Assembly (NCBI RefSeq): GCF_051233475.1
Contig: NZ_JBKFGH010000024.1
Location: forward strand, 1-64,000
Direction of reading: 5' to 3'
From: Bacillus_BU sp051233475
Lineage (GTDB): Bacteria > Bacillota > Bacilli > Bacillales > Cytobacillaceae
DNA: 64,000 nucleotides
Made by a program: the position numbers and the translations under genes. Positions 8,664-17,420 of the stretch are shown in pieces (positions within the stretch are counted from its first letter, which is position 1; every line of letters starts with the position of its first letter). The notes beneath the pieces were generated by a model that did no database searches, had not been told where the DNA came from, and saw nothing but the letters and a program-made list of their open reading frames with translations.

Positions 8664-8702
8664 AGGATGAGGGCAAAAATATTATATTAATAGAACATCA
8701 TA

Positions 8703-8731
8703 ACTATAAAGTTTGCCGTAAAAAATGTCAA
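8703..8731 (-). promoter_or_regulatory. Sigma-A promoter of lysP
   Basis: TTGACA (8731-8726), a 17-bp spacer, then TATAGT (8708-8703). Transcription would begin about 30 bp before the aptamer. Confidence 0.85.
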
Positions 8732-8802
8732 TAACCTGATGTTTCCAGAGGAATTAAATCCATTTATTACTTTGATAAAATAACGACTCAAGGAATTTCC
8801 AT

Positions 8803-8832
8803 AAGAAAAGGAAATCCTGTTTTAGGACTTCC
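8803..8832 (-). terminator. Terminator of the rbs-deoC operon
   Basis: GGAAGTCCT with AGGATTTCC (9 bp including one G-T pair, 5-nt loop), then TTTTCTT, directly after the deoC stop. Confidence 0.85.
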
Positions 8833-8845
8833 CTTCTTATTAATA

Positions 8846-9523
8846 TTAATAATTGCTTTCAACACTTCTATTACCGCTAACTATTCCAACCCCATTGCTC
8901 GTTCCAATCCGGTTAGCACCTGCTTTAATCATCACCTCAGCGTCTTTAATTGTCCGAACTCCACCAGAGGCTTTTACACCAATTTTTGTTCCAACAGTTT
9001 GGCGCATTAATTGTACATCTTCAATCGTTGCCCCACCTGTTCCAAAGCCTGTTGAGGTTTTTACAAAGTCAATTCCTGCCTGTTTAGCCAGTCGACAAAC
9101 TTGAACGATCTCTTCCTTAGTTAAATAACAGGTCTCAAGAATAACTTTAATGATTAAATCTGGATGATCCTTTTTTAATTCAGCGAATTCTTGCATCTCA
9201 ACCTCGATCGCCTCAAAGTTACCGTTTTTTAATTGAGCGATATTTAAAACGTAGTCAAGTTCCTCTGCACCCTCGGCAATGGCCTTTTTCGCTTCAAAAA
9301 TCTTTACACTAGTATTGTTATAGCCAAGCGGGAACCCGATGACTGTACAAACTTTCACATCGCTTTCCGCTAGCTGACTACTGGCAAGTGACACATAATT
9401 CGGAGGAATACATACTGATGCAAATTGGTATTCCTTTGCTTCATTACAAAGTTGTATTACTTGAGCCGAAGTGGCAGTTGCCATTAATAATGTATGGTCA
9501 ATAATTCTATTTATCCCGCTCAT
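8846..9523 (-). CDS. deoC: Deoxyribose-phosphate aldolase
   Basis: A 225-residue class I aldolase that cleaves 2-deoxyribose-5-phosphate to acetaldehyde and glyceraldehyde-3-phosphate. The Schiff-base lysine is Lys155 in DFVKTSTGF; the proton-relay pieces are ELDYVLNI (Asp90) and GVKASGGVRT. Length is normal. It overlaps the end of rbsK by 4 bp and closes the ribose operon. A deoC in this position is not the B. subtilis arrangement and raises the question whether the operon also handles deoxyribose. Confidence 0.95.
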   Translation of the reverse strand: MSGINRIIDHTLLMATATSAQVIQLCNEAKEYQFASVCIPPNYVSLASSQLAESDVKVCTVIGFPLGYNNTSVKIFEAKKAIAEGAEELDYVLNIAQLKNGNFEAIEVEMQEFAELKKDHPDLIIKVILETCYLTKEEIVQVCRLAKQAGIDFVKTSTGFGTGGATIEDVQLMRQTVGTKIGVKASGGVRTIKDAEVMIKAGANRIGTSNGVGIVSGNRSVESNY

Positions 9524-10455
9524 GTAATCAACAGACCTTTCTCTTTTAAAAAGTTTTCAACATCTTGTTTATATGGCATGGCTGGTGCGGTACCAATTTT
9601 TGTTACCGAAAGAGCCGCCACACTATTGGCATAAACCATTGCATCGACCACAGAATTCCCTTTACTTATTGCATGGGCAAATCCACCGTTAAAAGCATCT
9701 CCAGCACCGGTTGTATCAACAGCATCAACTTTAAATCCGGCTACTAACTTGCCTTTTTCAACGCCACTGTATAGGAATGCTCCCTTACTTCCCAAAGTAA
9801 TAATAACGGTATCAACTCCCATCTCATGGATTTTTTTTGCAGCCATGAGGGCTGAAGCTTCATCCTTAACAACGACTCCGCTTAATTCAAATGCCTCTGT
9901 CTCATTTGGAGTAATATAACTTACATCCTTTAAGATTTCACGTGGGAATTCTTGAAATGGTGCTGGATTTAATATAACAGGCACTTGATGTTTCGAAGCT
10001 AATTTAACTGTTGTAACAATTGCTTCTATACTTGTCTCCAATTGAAGCAATACAATATCAGCCTCTTGGATTTTACCCTCAACTTCCATTACATCGGCTT
10101 CTGTAATCGTACCGCAGGCTCCTAAAGCAACAACGATACTATTTTCACTATTGTCATCCACTGCTATTAAAGCTGCACCAGTAGATTCTTGTGCATCTAC
10201 TTTGATGTACTGTGAATTTACATTCTCATTTTTAAAATGATCTAAAGCTTCTCTGCCAAAAACATCTGCACCTAATTTTGTAACAAAGGTTACTTCAGAC
10301 CCGCAGCGCGCCGCAGCAGTTGCTTGATTACCACCTTTTCCTCCAGGGCCCATTTTAAATGGCCCCCCAAGGACGGTTTCACCTGGCTTTGGAAGATGCG
10401 GAGCTCTACTCATTAAATCAACAACATAGCTTCCAACTACAACAATTTTTGACAT
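9520..10455 (-). CDS. rbsK: Ribokinase, PfkB family (possibly also deoxyribokinase)
   Basis: A 311-residue PfkB sugar kinase that phosphorylates ribose at C5. The two family signatures are present: GGKGGNQATAAAR (about 39-51) and VDTTGAGDAFNGGFA, with the catalytic Asp in GAGDAF. It lies between rbsB and deoC and overlaps deoC by 4 bp. Close coupling to deoC makes 2-deoxyribose a possible alternative substrate; sequence alone does not decide this. Confidence 0.93.
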   Translation of the reverse strand: MSKIVVVGSYVVDLMSRAPHLPKPGETVLGGPFKMGPGGKGGNQATAAARCGSEVTFVTKLGADVFGREALDHFKNENVNSQYIKVDAQESTGAALIAVDDNSENSIVVALGACGTITEADVMEVEGKIQEADIVLLQLETSIEAIVTTVKLASKHQVPVILNPAPFQEFPREILKDVSYITPNETEAFELSGVVVKDEASALMAAKKIHEMGVDTVIITLGSKGAFLYSGVEKGKLVAGFKVDAVDTTGAGDAFNGGFAHAISKGNSVVDAMVYANSVAALSVTKIGTAPAMPYKQDVENFLKEKGLLIT

Positions 10456-10550
10456 AGTTGTCCTCCGACTTCTCTTTATCTTTTTATTGGATCTAGGTTC
10501 TTTTCAGACCAACTTAAATCGAAGATCACAAATTCATTATCTATAAAAAT

Positions 10551-11510
10551 TTACTTAGTTTTTACTTGATCAATATTTTCGGGAGTAACAAGTGTTGAAT
10601 CTAGAATAACTTCTTTCTCAACAGATTCTTTCTTAGAAATTTTAACAGCTGTAAGGATCGCTTCTTTACCAAGGAAAACTGGTGGCTCAGCAATCGTTGC
10701 TTCTAACTTTTTGCTTCTGATAGCTTCCAAAGCTGGATCAACAGCATCACAACCAATTAATGTAATTTCATCAAGACGTCCTGCTGCTTCAATAGCTGCT
10801 AAAGCACCAAGAGCCATTTCATCATTAGCTGCATATACTCCATCGATTTTAGGTTGTGCCTGAAGAATATCCTCCATTACCTTCATTGCTTCACCACGGT
10901 CAAAGTTTGCTGCTTGTCTTGCAACAACCTCAAAACCAGGATTTGCCTCCATTATCTCATTGAAGCCTTTGCTTCTTAACTGACCAACGTTTGTACCAAG
11001 AATTCCTTGAATCTCAACAATTTTCCCTTTACCGCCTAAAGCATCCTTTAAGAAGTTTCCAGCAATATTCCCAGATTTAAGTGCATCAAACCCAATGTGT
11101 GTAATGACTTCTCCGCCATTAGACTGTCGGTCAATCGTGAATACAGGAATTTTTGCATCATTAGCTTTTTTTACAGCTTGAGCAATTGCGTCACTATCAG
11201 CTGGGTCGATAATGAGGACATCAATATTTTGTTGTAATAGATTTTCCACGTCTGCTAATTGCTTACCAGGATCATTTTGTGCATCCGTAACCACTAGATC
11301 AATATTTTCTTCTTTCGCTTGTGCTTCTGCCCCTTCCTTAACTGCCACAAAGAAAGGATTATTTAAAGTATTCATGGATAAACCAACTTTTAATGAATCA
11401 TCTTCTTTAGCTTTCGTGTCGGTTTTTGTGCTGGTTCCTTCATCCATACTGCAACCTACAAGCCCAATAATCATCGTAAGCAATGCTAACAGCGAAAAAA
11501 TCTTTTTCAT
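10551..11510 (-). CDS. rbsB: Ribose ABC transporter substrate-binding lipoprotein
   Basis: A 319-residue lipoprotein with a signal peptide and lipobox LVGC (Cys20), then a type-1 periplasmic-binding fold (VGLSMNTLNNPFF, VTDAQNDPGKQ, IDPADSDAI, TIDRQSNGG, AANDEMALGALAA). It delivers the pentose to RbsC. It follows rbsC by 18 bp in the operon. A gap of about 95 bp separates it from rbsK, so a distinct rbsK ribosome site or an mRNA processing site may lie there. Confidence 0.94.
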   Translation of the reverse strand: MKKIFSLLALLTMIIGLVGCSMDEGTSTKTDTKAKEDDSLKVGLSMNTLNNPFFVAVKEGAEAQAKEENIDLVVTDAQNDPGKQLADVENLLQQNIDVLIIDPADSDAIAQAVKKANDAKIPVFTIDRQSNGGEVITHIGFDALKSGNIAGNFLKDALGGKGKIVEIQGILGTNVGQLRSKGFNEIMEANPGFEVVARQAANFDRGEAMKVMEDILQAQPKIDGVYAANDEMALGALAAIEAAGRLDEITLIGCDAVDPALEAIRSKKLEATIAEPPVFLGKEAILTAVKISKKESVEKEVILDSTLVTPENIDQVKTK

Positions 11511-11528
11511 TTTGTAACCCCCATTATC

Positions 11529-12512
11529 TTATTTTTTTATTTTTGAAAACTTACTATCTACTAACACAGCAATTAGAATGACAAGACCTTTAGCAATACT
11601 TTGGTAAAAAGGAGAAACATTCATCAAATTCAATACATTATCGAGAACACCCATAATTAATGCACCGATTAAAGTTCCTGTAACTCCACCTTTTCCCCCT
11701 GCTAAACTAGTCCCGCCAATAATAACGGCCGCAATAGCATCCAATTCGATTCCTGAACCCGCTGTTGGTTGTGCTGACATTAATCTTGAGGTGTAAATAA
11801 TCGCAGATAAAGCTGATAGCATTCCAGCAATCCCAAAAACAGCAATTTTTATCGCCTTAACATTGATACCGGCCAATATGGCGGTTTCTTCATTCCCACC
11901 GATCGCATAAATATAGCGCCCAAAGCTGGTGTATTTTAACATCCAATACATAAAACCAAAAATCACAAACATTATAATAATCGGAATCGGGATACCTAAA
12001 AATCTGCCGCTTCCAATAAAGCGGTAAGGTTCATTACTTACTACTAGCGGGTAACCCTTCGTATAAACAAGCGTAAATCCACGAGCTATTACCATCGTTG
12101 CGAGTGTTGCAATAAAGGAAGGGACTCCAAACCTCGCAACAACAAAACCGTTAAATAAACCAAATAACAACCCCACTCCAATCGCAGCTAACAAGGCAAT
12201 TGGAAGCGGGAATCCAGCTGTTAAAACCCCTGCTAAAATCGCTCCGGAAAAAGCCATTACTGCCCCAACGGAAAGATCAATTCCGGATAATAGAATGACG
12301 AGTGTCATTCCACTGGCAATGATCGCAATAATCGATACTTGCCGCAGAACGTTCATGACATTGTTCATCGTGAAAAAAACGTCTGAGAGAAATCCAGCAA
12401 TCACACATAATACTAAAAAGATAAGGAGCACACGGTATCTTTCGATAAAAGTCGCCCATTGTTTCTGGCTCTTTTGATCCTTCTGCTCATTTACTACTGC
12501 TGTACTATCCAT
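11529..12512 (-). CDS. rbsC: Ribose ABC transporter permease
   Basis: A 327-residue membrane protein with 8-10 hydrophobic spans. The BPD_transp_2 signature is present: SGIDLSVGAVMAFSG and AVIIGGTSLAGGKGGVTGTLIGA. Its start overlaps the end of rbsA by 8 bp. It forms the membrane channel of the RbsABC importer. Confidence 0.95.
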   Translation of the reverse strand: MDSTAVVNEQKDQKSQKQWATFIERYRVLLIFLVLCVIAGFLSDVFFTMNNVMNVLRQVSIIAIIASGMTLVILLSGIDLSVGAVMAFSGAILAGVLTAGFPLPIALLAAIGVGLLFGLFNGFVVARFGVPSFIATLATMVIARGFTLVYTKGYPLVVSNEPYRFIGSGRFLGIPIPIIIMFVIFGFMYWMLKYTSFGRYIYAIGGNEETAILAGINVKAIKIAVFGIAGMLSALSAIIYTSRLMSAQPTAGSGIELDAIAAVIIGGTSLAGGKGGVTGTLIGALIMGVLDNVLNLMNVSPFYQSIAKGLVILIAVLVDSKFSKIKK

Positions 12513-14001
12513 TCATCCCACCTCCGGATGCGTAATAAAAAATCTTCTCTTGGGTAGCTTCATTCTGTTGAAGCTCGGCTGCAATTCGCCCTTCATTCAT
12601 GACCAAAATCCGATGACTTAAGCCAAGTAATTCTGGCATTTCTGAAGAAATCATGATAATGGATATCCCCTCGTTTGTAAGCCTTTTCATTATTTGGTAA
12701 ATTTCCGCCTTGGCACCAACATCAATACCTCTTGTCGGCTCATTTAAAATAAGAATTTTAGGATTCATTTGAAGCCACTTTCCAAGAACTACTTTTTGCT
12801 GATTACCACCACTTAATGTTCTGACTTCCACTTTAGGATCATGAACCTTTATTTTTAATTCTCTAACCCAACGGTTTACAATCTCATCCTTTTTTCTTTT
12901 TTGAAGAATACCAAACATCGATATTTTTCTAAAGGTTGGTAGTAGTAGATTCTCATAAACAGATAATCCGAGGACTAAGCCTTCCTGCTTCCTGTCGTCC
13001 GTTACTAATGCAATTCCAGCATCTATAGCTGATCTTGGACTGTTTACAACCTTAGAATCTACTTTCACCGATCCTTTCATATTTTTATATAAACCAAATA
13101 ACGCTCTTGAAAGTTCTGTCCGCCCCGAACCCATCAAGCCAGCAACACCAACAATTTCACCCTTCTTTACTGTAAAATCAATATTGTGTAGAACGTTCGG
13201 TATCGTAACATTTTTTACTTCTAATGCCATTTCATCAGAAGGGCTTCCCTTCTCCGGAAATAGATCCGTTAATTCCCGCCCAACCATCATTGTGACCATA
13301 TCGTGTTTAGTGACGTCCTTAACCAGTCTGCTACCTATGTATTTTCCATCTCGTAAAACTGCGATTGTATCAGCTACTGCTTGGACTTCTTCAAGGCGGT
13401 GAGTAATAAAAATTACCCCCATTCCCTGTTGTTTCAGCTCCTTCATAATCGCAAGCAATTTATTTGTTTCTTCATCATTCAAAGCTGCAGTGGGCTCATC
13501 CATAATAATGATCTTTGAATTAAAGGACAATGCCTTTGCTATTTCTACCAACTGTTGTTCAGCCACCGACAAGTCGGCAATTAGAAAATCTGGGGACAAT
13601 TGAGTTAATCCAACCTTATCAAGCCATTTTCTAGTTTCCTGCTTAATTTGTTTACGATCTAGTACGCCTTTTGTTTTTCGTGGCTCTCTCCCAATAAAAA
13701 TATTCTCTGAAACACTCATATGAGGAATGAGATTAAATTCCTGATAAATAATGCTTATTCCTAAATTTTGTGAGTGTTTAGGCCCATCAATCATGACCTT
13801 TTCATCGTTAATAAATATTTCTCCACCATTAGGCTGATAAACACCAGCGAGCACTTTCATTAAGGTCGATTTCCCTGCACCATTTTCTCCTAGTAAGGCA
13901 AGAATCTCAGACTGGTTAACCTGGATTGATACATTATCGAGGGCTTTAACACCGGGAAATTCCTTAGAAATCCCCTTCATTTCAAGTAATGCTGCACTCA
14001 C
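12505..14001 (-). CDS. rbsA: Ribose ABC transporter ATP-binding protein (two cassettes)
   Basis: A 498-residue double ABC ATPase. Cassette 1 has Walker A GENGAGKST (38-46), a degenerate signature LSVAEQQ and Walker B IIIMDEPTAAL. Cassette 2 has a degenerate Walker A (GLMGSGRTEL), an intact LSGGNQQ and ILILNEPTRGID. This asymmetry is typical of pentose importers. The GTG start has AGGAGG 9 bp upstream. It follows rbsD by about 34 bp. Confidence 0.95.
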   Translation of the reverse strand: MSAALLEMKGISKEFPGVKALDNVSIQVNQSEILALLGENGAGKSTLMKVLAGVYQPNGGEIFINDEKVMIDGPKHSQNLGISIIYQEFNLIPHMSVSENIFIGREPRKTKGVLDRKQIKQETRKWLDKVGLTQLSPDFLIADLSVAEQQLVEIAKALSFNSKIIIMDEPTAALNDEETNKLLAIMKELKQQGMGVIFITHRLEEVQAVADTIAVLRDGKYIGSRLVKDVTKHDMVTMMVGRELTDLFPEKGSPSDEMALEVKNVTIPNVLHNIDFTVKKGEIVGVAGLMGSGRTELSRALFGLYKNMKGSVKVDSKVVNSPRSAIDAGIALVTDDRKQEGLVLGLSVYENLLLPTFRKISMFGILQKRKKDEIVNRWVRELKIKVHDPKVEVRTLSGGNQQKVVLGKWLQMNPKILILNEPTRGIDVGAKAEIYQIMKRLTNEGISIIMISSEMPELLGLSHRILVMNEGRIAAELQQNEATQEKIFYYASGGGMNG

Positions 14002-14034
14002 TTGCCCACTCCTCCTTTATGATGAGGTAAAGTA

Positions 14035-14433
14035 TTAGTAAACTACACCAGCTACTAAAATGACATTTGCATATGGTGTAAACTCACCTGAACGGATTAG
14101 ACCCCTTGCATTCTTAGTTTGTTGCTTGAATTCAACATGTGGTACGTATTCAATAGGGAGATTAGGAAATCTGCTCACAATTTGATCATTCATCTCCGGA
14201 CTAAACGTTTTGACCTCTTCTGCTAAAATAACCTTCTCAACCTGAAGCTCAGTTAAAACAATGTCAAGTGTTTCTAAAAAGCCGGGGATACCTTCCTTTA
14301 AAGCTAAATCAATTCGGTGAGTAACATTTTCTGGAATTGGCAGGCCTGCGTCTGTTACAACAATCGTATCTGTGTGGCCAGTTTCAGAGATTAATAGATT
14401 AATTTTTGGATTTAAAATTCCGCCTTTTTTCAT
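14035..14433 (-). CDS. rbsD: D-ribose pyranase
   Basis: A 132-residue protein of the RbsD/FucU mutarotase family. It converts beta-pyranose to furanose ribose for the kinase. The N-terminal block MKKGGILNPKINLLISETGHTD contains the conserved catalytic His, and VTDAGLPIP and RSGEFTPYANVILVAGV are family hallmarks. It opens the transport part of the operon, with its own operator immediately upstream. Confidence 0.95.
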   Translation of the reverse strand: MKKGGILNPKINLLISETGHTDTIVVTDAGLPIPENVTHRIDLALKEGIPGFLETLDIVLTELQVEKVILAEEVKTFSPEMNDQIVSRFPNLPIEYVPHVEFKQQTKNARGLIRSGEFTPYANVILVAGVVY

Positions 14434-14456
14434 AGTAAAACTCCTCCTATCGGAAA

Positions 14457-14472
14457 ATGTAAACGTTTAGAT
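14457..14472. promoter_or_regulatory. LacI-type operator upstream of rbsD
   Basis: ATGTAAACGTTTAGAT, centred on the dyad TAAACGTTTA. A segment of about 20 bp is repeated at 15681-15700, upstream of rbsR. Probably an RbsR operator. The motif also differs from the CcpA cre consensus at only one key position, so dual control is possible. Confidence 0.75.
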
Positions 14473-14571
14473 TTTTATAAAATAAAAAATTGCTTTATGG
14501 ATATAACACTTTTTTAAAATAAAAATGGTTTTCCTTTATAGCAATTTTATATAAAACAAATTTGTTATTTA

Positions 14572-15594
14572 TTACAAATAGTAATTATTTAGTTGGCAAG
14601 ACTCTCTGATTTTTAAAACCGGTGAAAGCAAATACTCCCTTTTTGGCAAGTTTTCTTTAAAATTCATTCTCTCGTATAGTAATTGAAAGGCCATTTCTCC
14701 AAGAGTATTCATCGGTCTAGAAACAACAGATAATCTTGGTTTTATAAAAGTAGCGATATCCACATCGTCAAACCCGATGAATGATACCTCCTCCCCAAGT
14801 TTCCACTCAAGATCCATCAGCGCCTTGAGAGATCCAATCGTCATTAAATTATTCGATGAGAAGATGGCGGTAGGTCGTTTATCTAATGAATACAATTCTT
14901 GTGTTGCTTTATATCCACTCCCCTCCATAAAATCACCTTGGACAATTAAAGTTTCATCAATAGGAAGGTTGTACTCTTCTAAAGCCTTTTTATATCCTAA
15001 CAGTCTTTCATATCCAGGCGTTGTGTTTTGTGGACCACAAATGATGGCGATCCTCTTATGCCCCTGCAAAATTAAGTGTTGAACTGCATGATAAGAACCG
15101 CTAACATTATCGACCAATACTGTATCGATATCAAACTTCTTGATTACTCTATCAACTGCTACAATTGGAATCCCTTGGTCCTGTAACAGTTTAATATGAT
15201 CACCATTTTCATTGGCAGTGGTTATAATTACTCCATCAACACCACGCTCAATGAATATTTTAACAATATCCTCTTCAACAATTGGTGATTCATTCGTACT
15301 GCTTAATATTGTGTAATACCCCTTTTCTCTTGCCTTCTGCTCTATCCCGGCAACAACTAATGGAAAAAATGGGTTTTTTATGTCGGGAACAATAATCCCA
15401 ATCGTATTGGTTTCCTTTTTCTTCATACTTCGCGCTAATGCACTTCGAATATAACCCAGCTCATTAATTGCGTTAAGTATACGTTCTTCAGTAGCCTTTC
15501 TTACTCCCCCTTGATTGTTTATCACCCTCGATACGGTAGCGATGGAAACATTGGCGAGTTTAGCAACATCTTCTATTGTTGGTTTGTTATCCAT
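14572..15594 (-). CDS. rbsR: LacI-family ribose operon repressor
   Basis: A 340-residue repressor. The N-terminal helix-turn-helix (TIEDVAKLANVSIATVSRVI) and hinge (SALARSMKKKET) are followed by a sugar-binding core (IGIIVPDIKNPFFPL, FIGFDDVDIATFIKPRLSVV). It is the first gene of the rbs cluster. Operators lie upstream of it and of rbsD, which fits autoregulation and ribose induction. The effector is inferred from context. Confidence 0.9.
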   Translation of the reverse strand: MDNKPTIEDVAKLANVSIATVSRVINNQGGVRKATEERILNAINELGYIRSALARSMKKKETNTIGIIVPDIKNPFFPLVVAGIEQKAREKGYYTILSSTNESPIVEEDIVKIFIERGVDGVIITTANENGDHIKLLQDQGIPIVAVDRVIKKFDIDTVLVDNVSGSYHAVQHLILQGHKRIAIICGPQNTTPGYERLLGYKKALEEYNLPIDETLIVQGDFMEGSGYKATQELYSLDKRPTAIFSSNNLMTIGSLKALMDLEWKLGEEVSFIGFDDVDIATFIKPRLSVVSRPMNTLGEMAFQLLYERMNFKENLPKREYLLSPVLKIRESCQLNNYYL

Positions 15595-15608
15595 TTTATT
15601 ACCCCTAA

Positions 15609-15627
15609 AATTTAAACGCTTACATTA
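15609..15627. promoter_or_regulatory. LacI-type operator 1 upstream of rbsR
   Basis: On the minus strand AATGTAAGCGTTTAAATTT, a close relative of the rbsD operator, 15 bp before the rbsR start codon. Confidence 0.65.
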
Positions 15628-15680
15628 TTTAACTAAAAAAAATATTTCATTTACTTTTACATATTTAGAAACCTTTTTGA

Positions 15681-15700
15681 AATGTAAACGTTTAGATTTT
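15681..15700. promoter_or_regulatory. LacI-type operator 2 upstream of rbsR
   Basis: AATGTAAACGTTTAGATTTT, identical over 20 bases to the operator before rbsD. With the site at 15609 it forms a pair about 72 bp apart. Confidence 0.75.
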
Positions 15701-15823
15701 TTCTTAATTTGATATTATCACCAGTCTATTCTGAAATCAAGATGGCTTTATTTGTGTTTTTGAAAAAATTATAAATTTTTTGTATTTCTTTTAGGATCGG
15801 TCTAATCAATTCCTTTATAAAGA

Positions 15824-15858
15824 AAAACCCTTGCTAAACATATTTAGACAAGGGTTTT
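15824..15858 (-). terminator. Terminator after the M48 protease gene
   Basis: AAAACCCTTG with CAAGGGTTTT, extended by CTAAA/TTTAG. It has T runs on both strands; the only gene reading into it is the M48 protease. Confidence 0.85.
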
Positions 15859-15912
15859 TTACGCTCTTTATTTTTAGTAATCCTTAAAAAAACAAAGTAT
15901 AGTTGTGATTGG

Positions 15913-16683
15913 TTATCCAATGTTAGTCATTTTGTATGTCCCTAACACATTATTTAAATATTCAATTCCTGCAATCCGTTTTGGTAGAGGCGGGTGAGTA
16001 GAAATCACTTGACTCAACCAAATAAAGAAACCAGATTCAGCTTTAGATGTTTGAATATATTCAACTATATTTAAGTCCACAAAAAGCCTTTTTCCTACCG
16101 CCAAGATGGCAAGAGCATTTACGGAAGCTTGTGAATGATTAATATATGCAGCTGCAATTCTGTCACAGGTATATTCACAAGATCTTGAATAAGCATTACC
16201 TAGAAAAGGTACCCATAAAGCAGGAAGAATTAATAACTGTTTTGTAATATGTTTCCTTTTAATGTGAGCAAGTTCATGGGCAATGATAAAATTCAATTCA
16301 TCCTTATAACCATCTTTTGTTACTTCGACTATATCAGAATAAAGAACTATAAAATTTCTCCCCAAGAAGCTTGTGGCAAAGGCATTTAAGACACCCTCTG
16401 ATTGAATAATATAAATATCAGGCAAATCTCGAATTCCCATATTTAGGGCAATTTCCTTTGCCTTTTTATTTATTTCAGGAAACTGCCTTTCAGTAAGCTT
16501 TACACCATTATTTCTTATATGACCGATAGAAATACCATGTAAAACTAATGTAAATAATACACCGCCTATGATATACACTATTCCAATAATTGATAATATT
16601 AGTCCAATATATGTAAAAATACTAACTACTAAACACAAAGTATAATAAATTTTTTCATTTTCATGAACAAGACGATTTTCCAT
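15913..16683 (-). CDS. M48 family zinc metalloprotease (HtpX-like)
   Basis: A 256-residue membrane protease. Two N-terminal spans (about 12-34 and 37-56) precede a catalytic domain with HELAH (136-140) as zinc ligands and catalytic Glu, and a third ligand probably Glu170 in SCEYTCDRIAA. SEGVLNAFATSF is also typical of HtpX/Ste24 relatives. The ATG at 16683 has TGGAG about 7 bp upstream; a start four codons earlier overlaps that site. It follows the TM2 gene by 25 bp, so the two probably share a transcript. Confidence 0.88.
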   Translation of the reverse strand: MENRLVHENEKIYYTLCLVVSIFTYIGLILSIIGIVYIIGGVLFTLVLHGISIGHIRNNGVKLTERQFPEINKKAKEIALNMGIRDLPDIYIIQSEGVLNAFATSFLGRNFIVLYSDIVEVTKDGYKDELNFIIAHELAHIKRKHITKQLLILPALWVPFLGNAYSRSCEYTCDRIAAAYINHSQASVNALAILAVGKRLFVDLNIVEYIQTSKAESGFFIWLSQVISTHPPLPKRIAGIEYLNNVLGTYKMTNIG

Positions 16684-16708
16684 TATAATCTCCATTTAAT
16701 TGCTATTG

Positions 16709-17038
16709 TTATACTGCAGTTGCACCATTATTTTTTGCGTTTTTCATCAAATTAAGCTCGTTAATAATTTCTGTTTCAATTTCAGTGTTTTTACGGTTAA
16801 TCATTCCACTGATTAAAAATAAATCAATTATCGACCATATTCCAAAGCATCCTAAAGTAAGGGTCATGGCAATTCCAGTACCTATTTTTCCAAGGTAATA
16901 ACGGTGCCCTCCTATTCCGCCAAAGAAAAACCATAATAACCATGTCGTTGTTGTAGATTTCTTCCTCCTGTCCATTTCAGAAGCAAGCATCTGAAGTTCC
17001 TGGGTAGTTAATTCTTGTTTTGCATAAATATTATTCAT
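16709..17038 (-). CDS. TM2 domain protein
   Basis: A 109-residue protein. A charged N-terminal helix is followed by the TM2 domain: WLLWFFFGGIGGHRYYLGK, then a second span and GIWSIIDLFLISGMI. The Gly-His-Arg-x-Tyr-Leu-Gly turn between the spans is diagnostic. The molecular role is not known. AAGGAGG precedes the ATG. It is the first gene of the pair with the M48 protease. Confidence 0.88.
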   Translation of the reverse strand: MNNIYAKQELTTQELQMLASEMDRRKKSTTTTWLLWFFFGGIGGHRYYLGKIGTGIAMTLTLGCFGIWSIIDLFLISGMINRKNTEIETEIINELNLMKNAKNNGATAV

Positions 17039-17290
17039 AAACCAAAACCTCCTTAAATTTTAAAAGAACCATAAATATATATTAAATTACAATGTAGGTA
17101 ATTTCTACTAAAACTATAATTATTTGTATAATATTGTTTTTATCTTGTAACATTTTATTCTTTCTCTTCTTTTCTAGCTCCCTTTTTAAGTTTAAATAAT
17201 AAAAATTACCCTTGCCAATATTCTACAACGGCCTATTTAATTACATATGACTTTAGACCTTTACATGGGGCAGATGATAATTGTACAACT
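17039..17290. other. Gene-free AT-rich stretch
   Basis: About 250 bp upstream of the TM2 gene, presumably with its leftward promoter. No repeat or confident box was recognised. Confidence 0.5.
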
Positions 17291-17331
17291 AAAAAACATC
17301 TACCACCCAAAAACTCGAGCAATAGATGTTT
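17290..17331 (-). terminator. Terminator of the YkvA-like gene
   Basis: AACATCTA with TAGATGTT around a 20-nt loop, with a minus-strand T run. Confidence 0.65.
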
Positions 17332-17356
17332 GATTTCATTGCGACTTTTTAAGCTA

Positions 17357-17403
17357 CAGCGTTAAAGCAGCAGGGGACTGTCCCCATAGCCACTTTAACG
17401 CTG
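17357..17403. repeat. REP-like palindrome copy 3
   Basis: CAGCGTTAAAG and CTTTAACGCTG arms around GGGGACTGTCCCC. It lies 18 bp after the YkvA stop codon. Confidence 0.85.
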
Positions 17404-17420
17404 CACAATATATAAGAACT

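Noticed and set aside
12277..12477. Small genes on both strands inside rbsC
   Set aside because: Shadows of rbsC in other frames, without ribosome sites.
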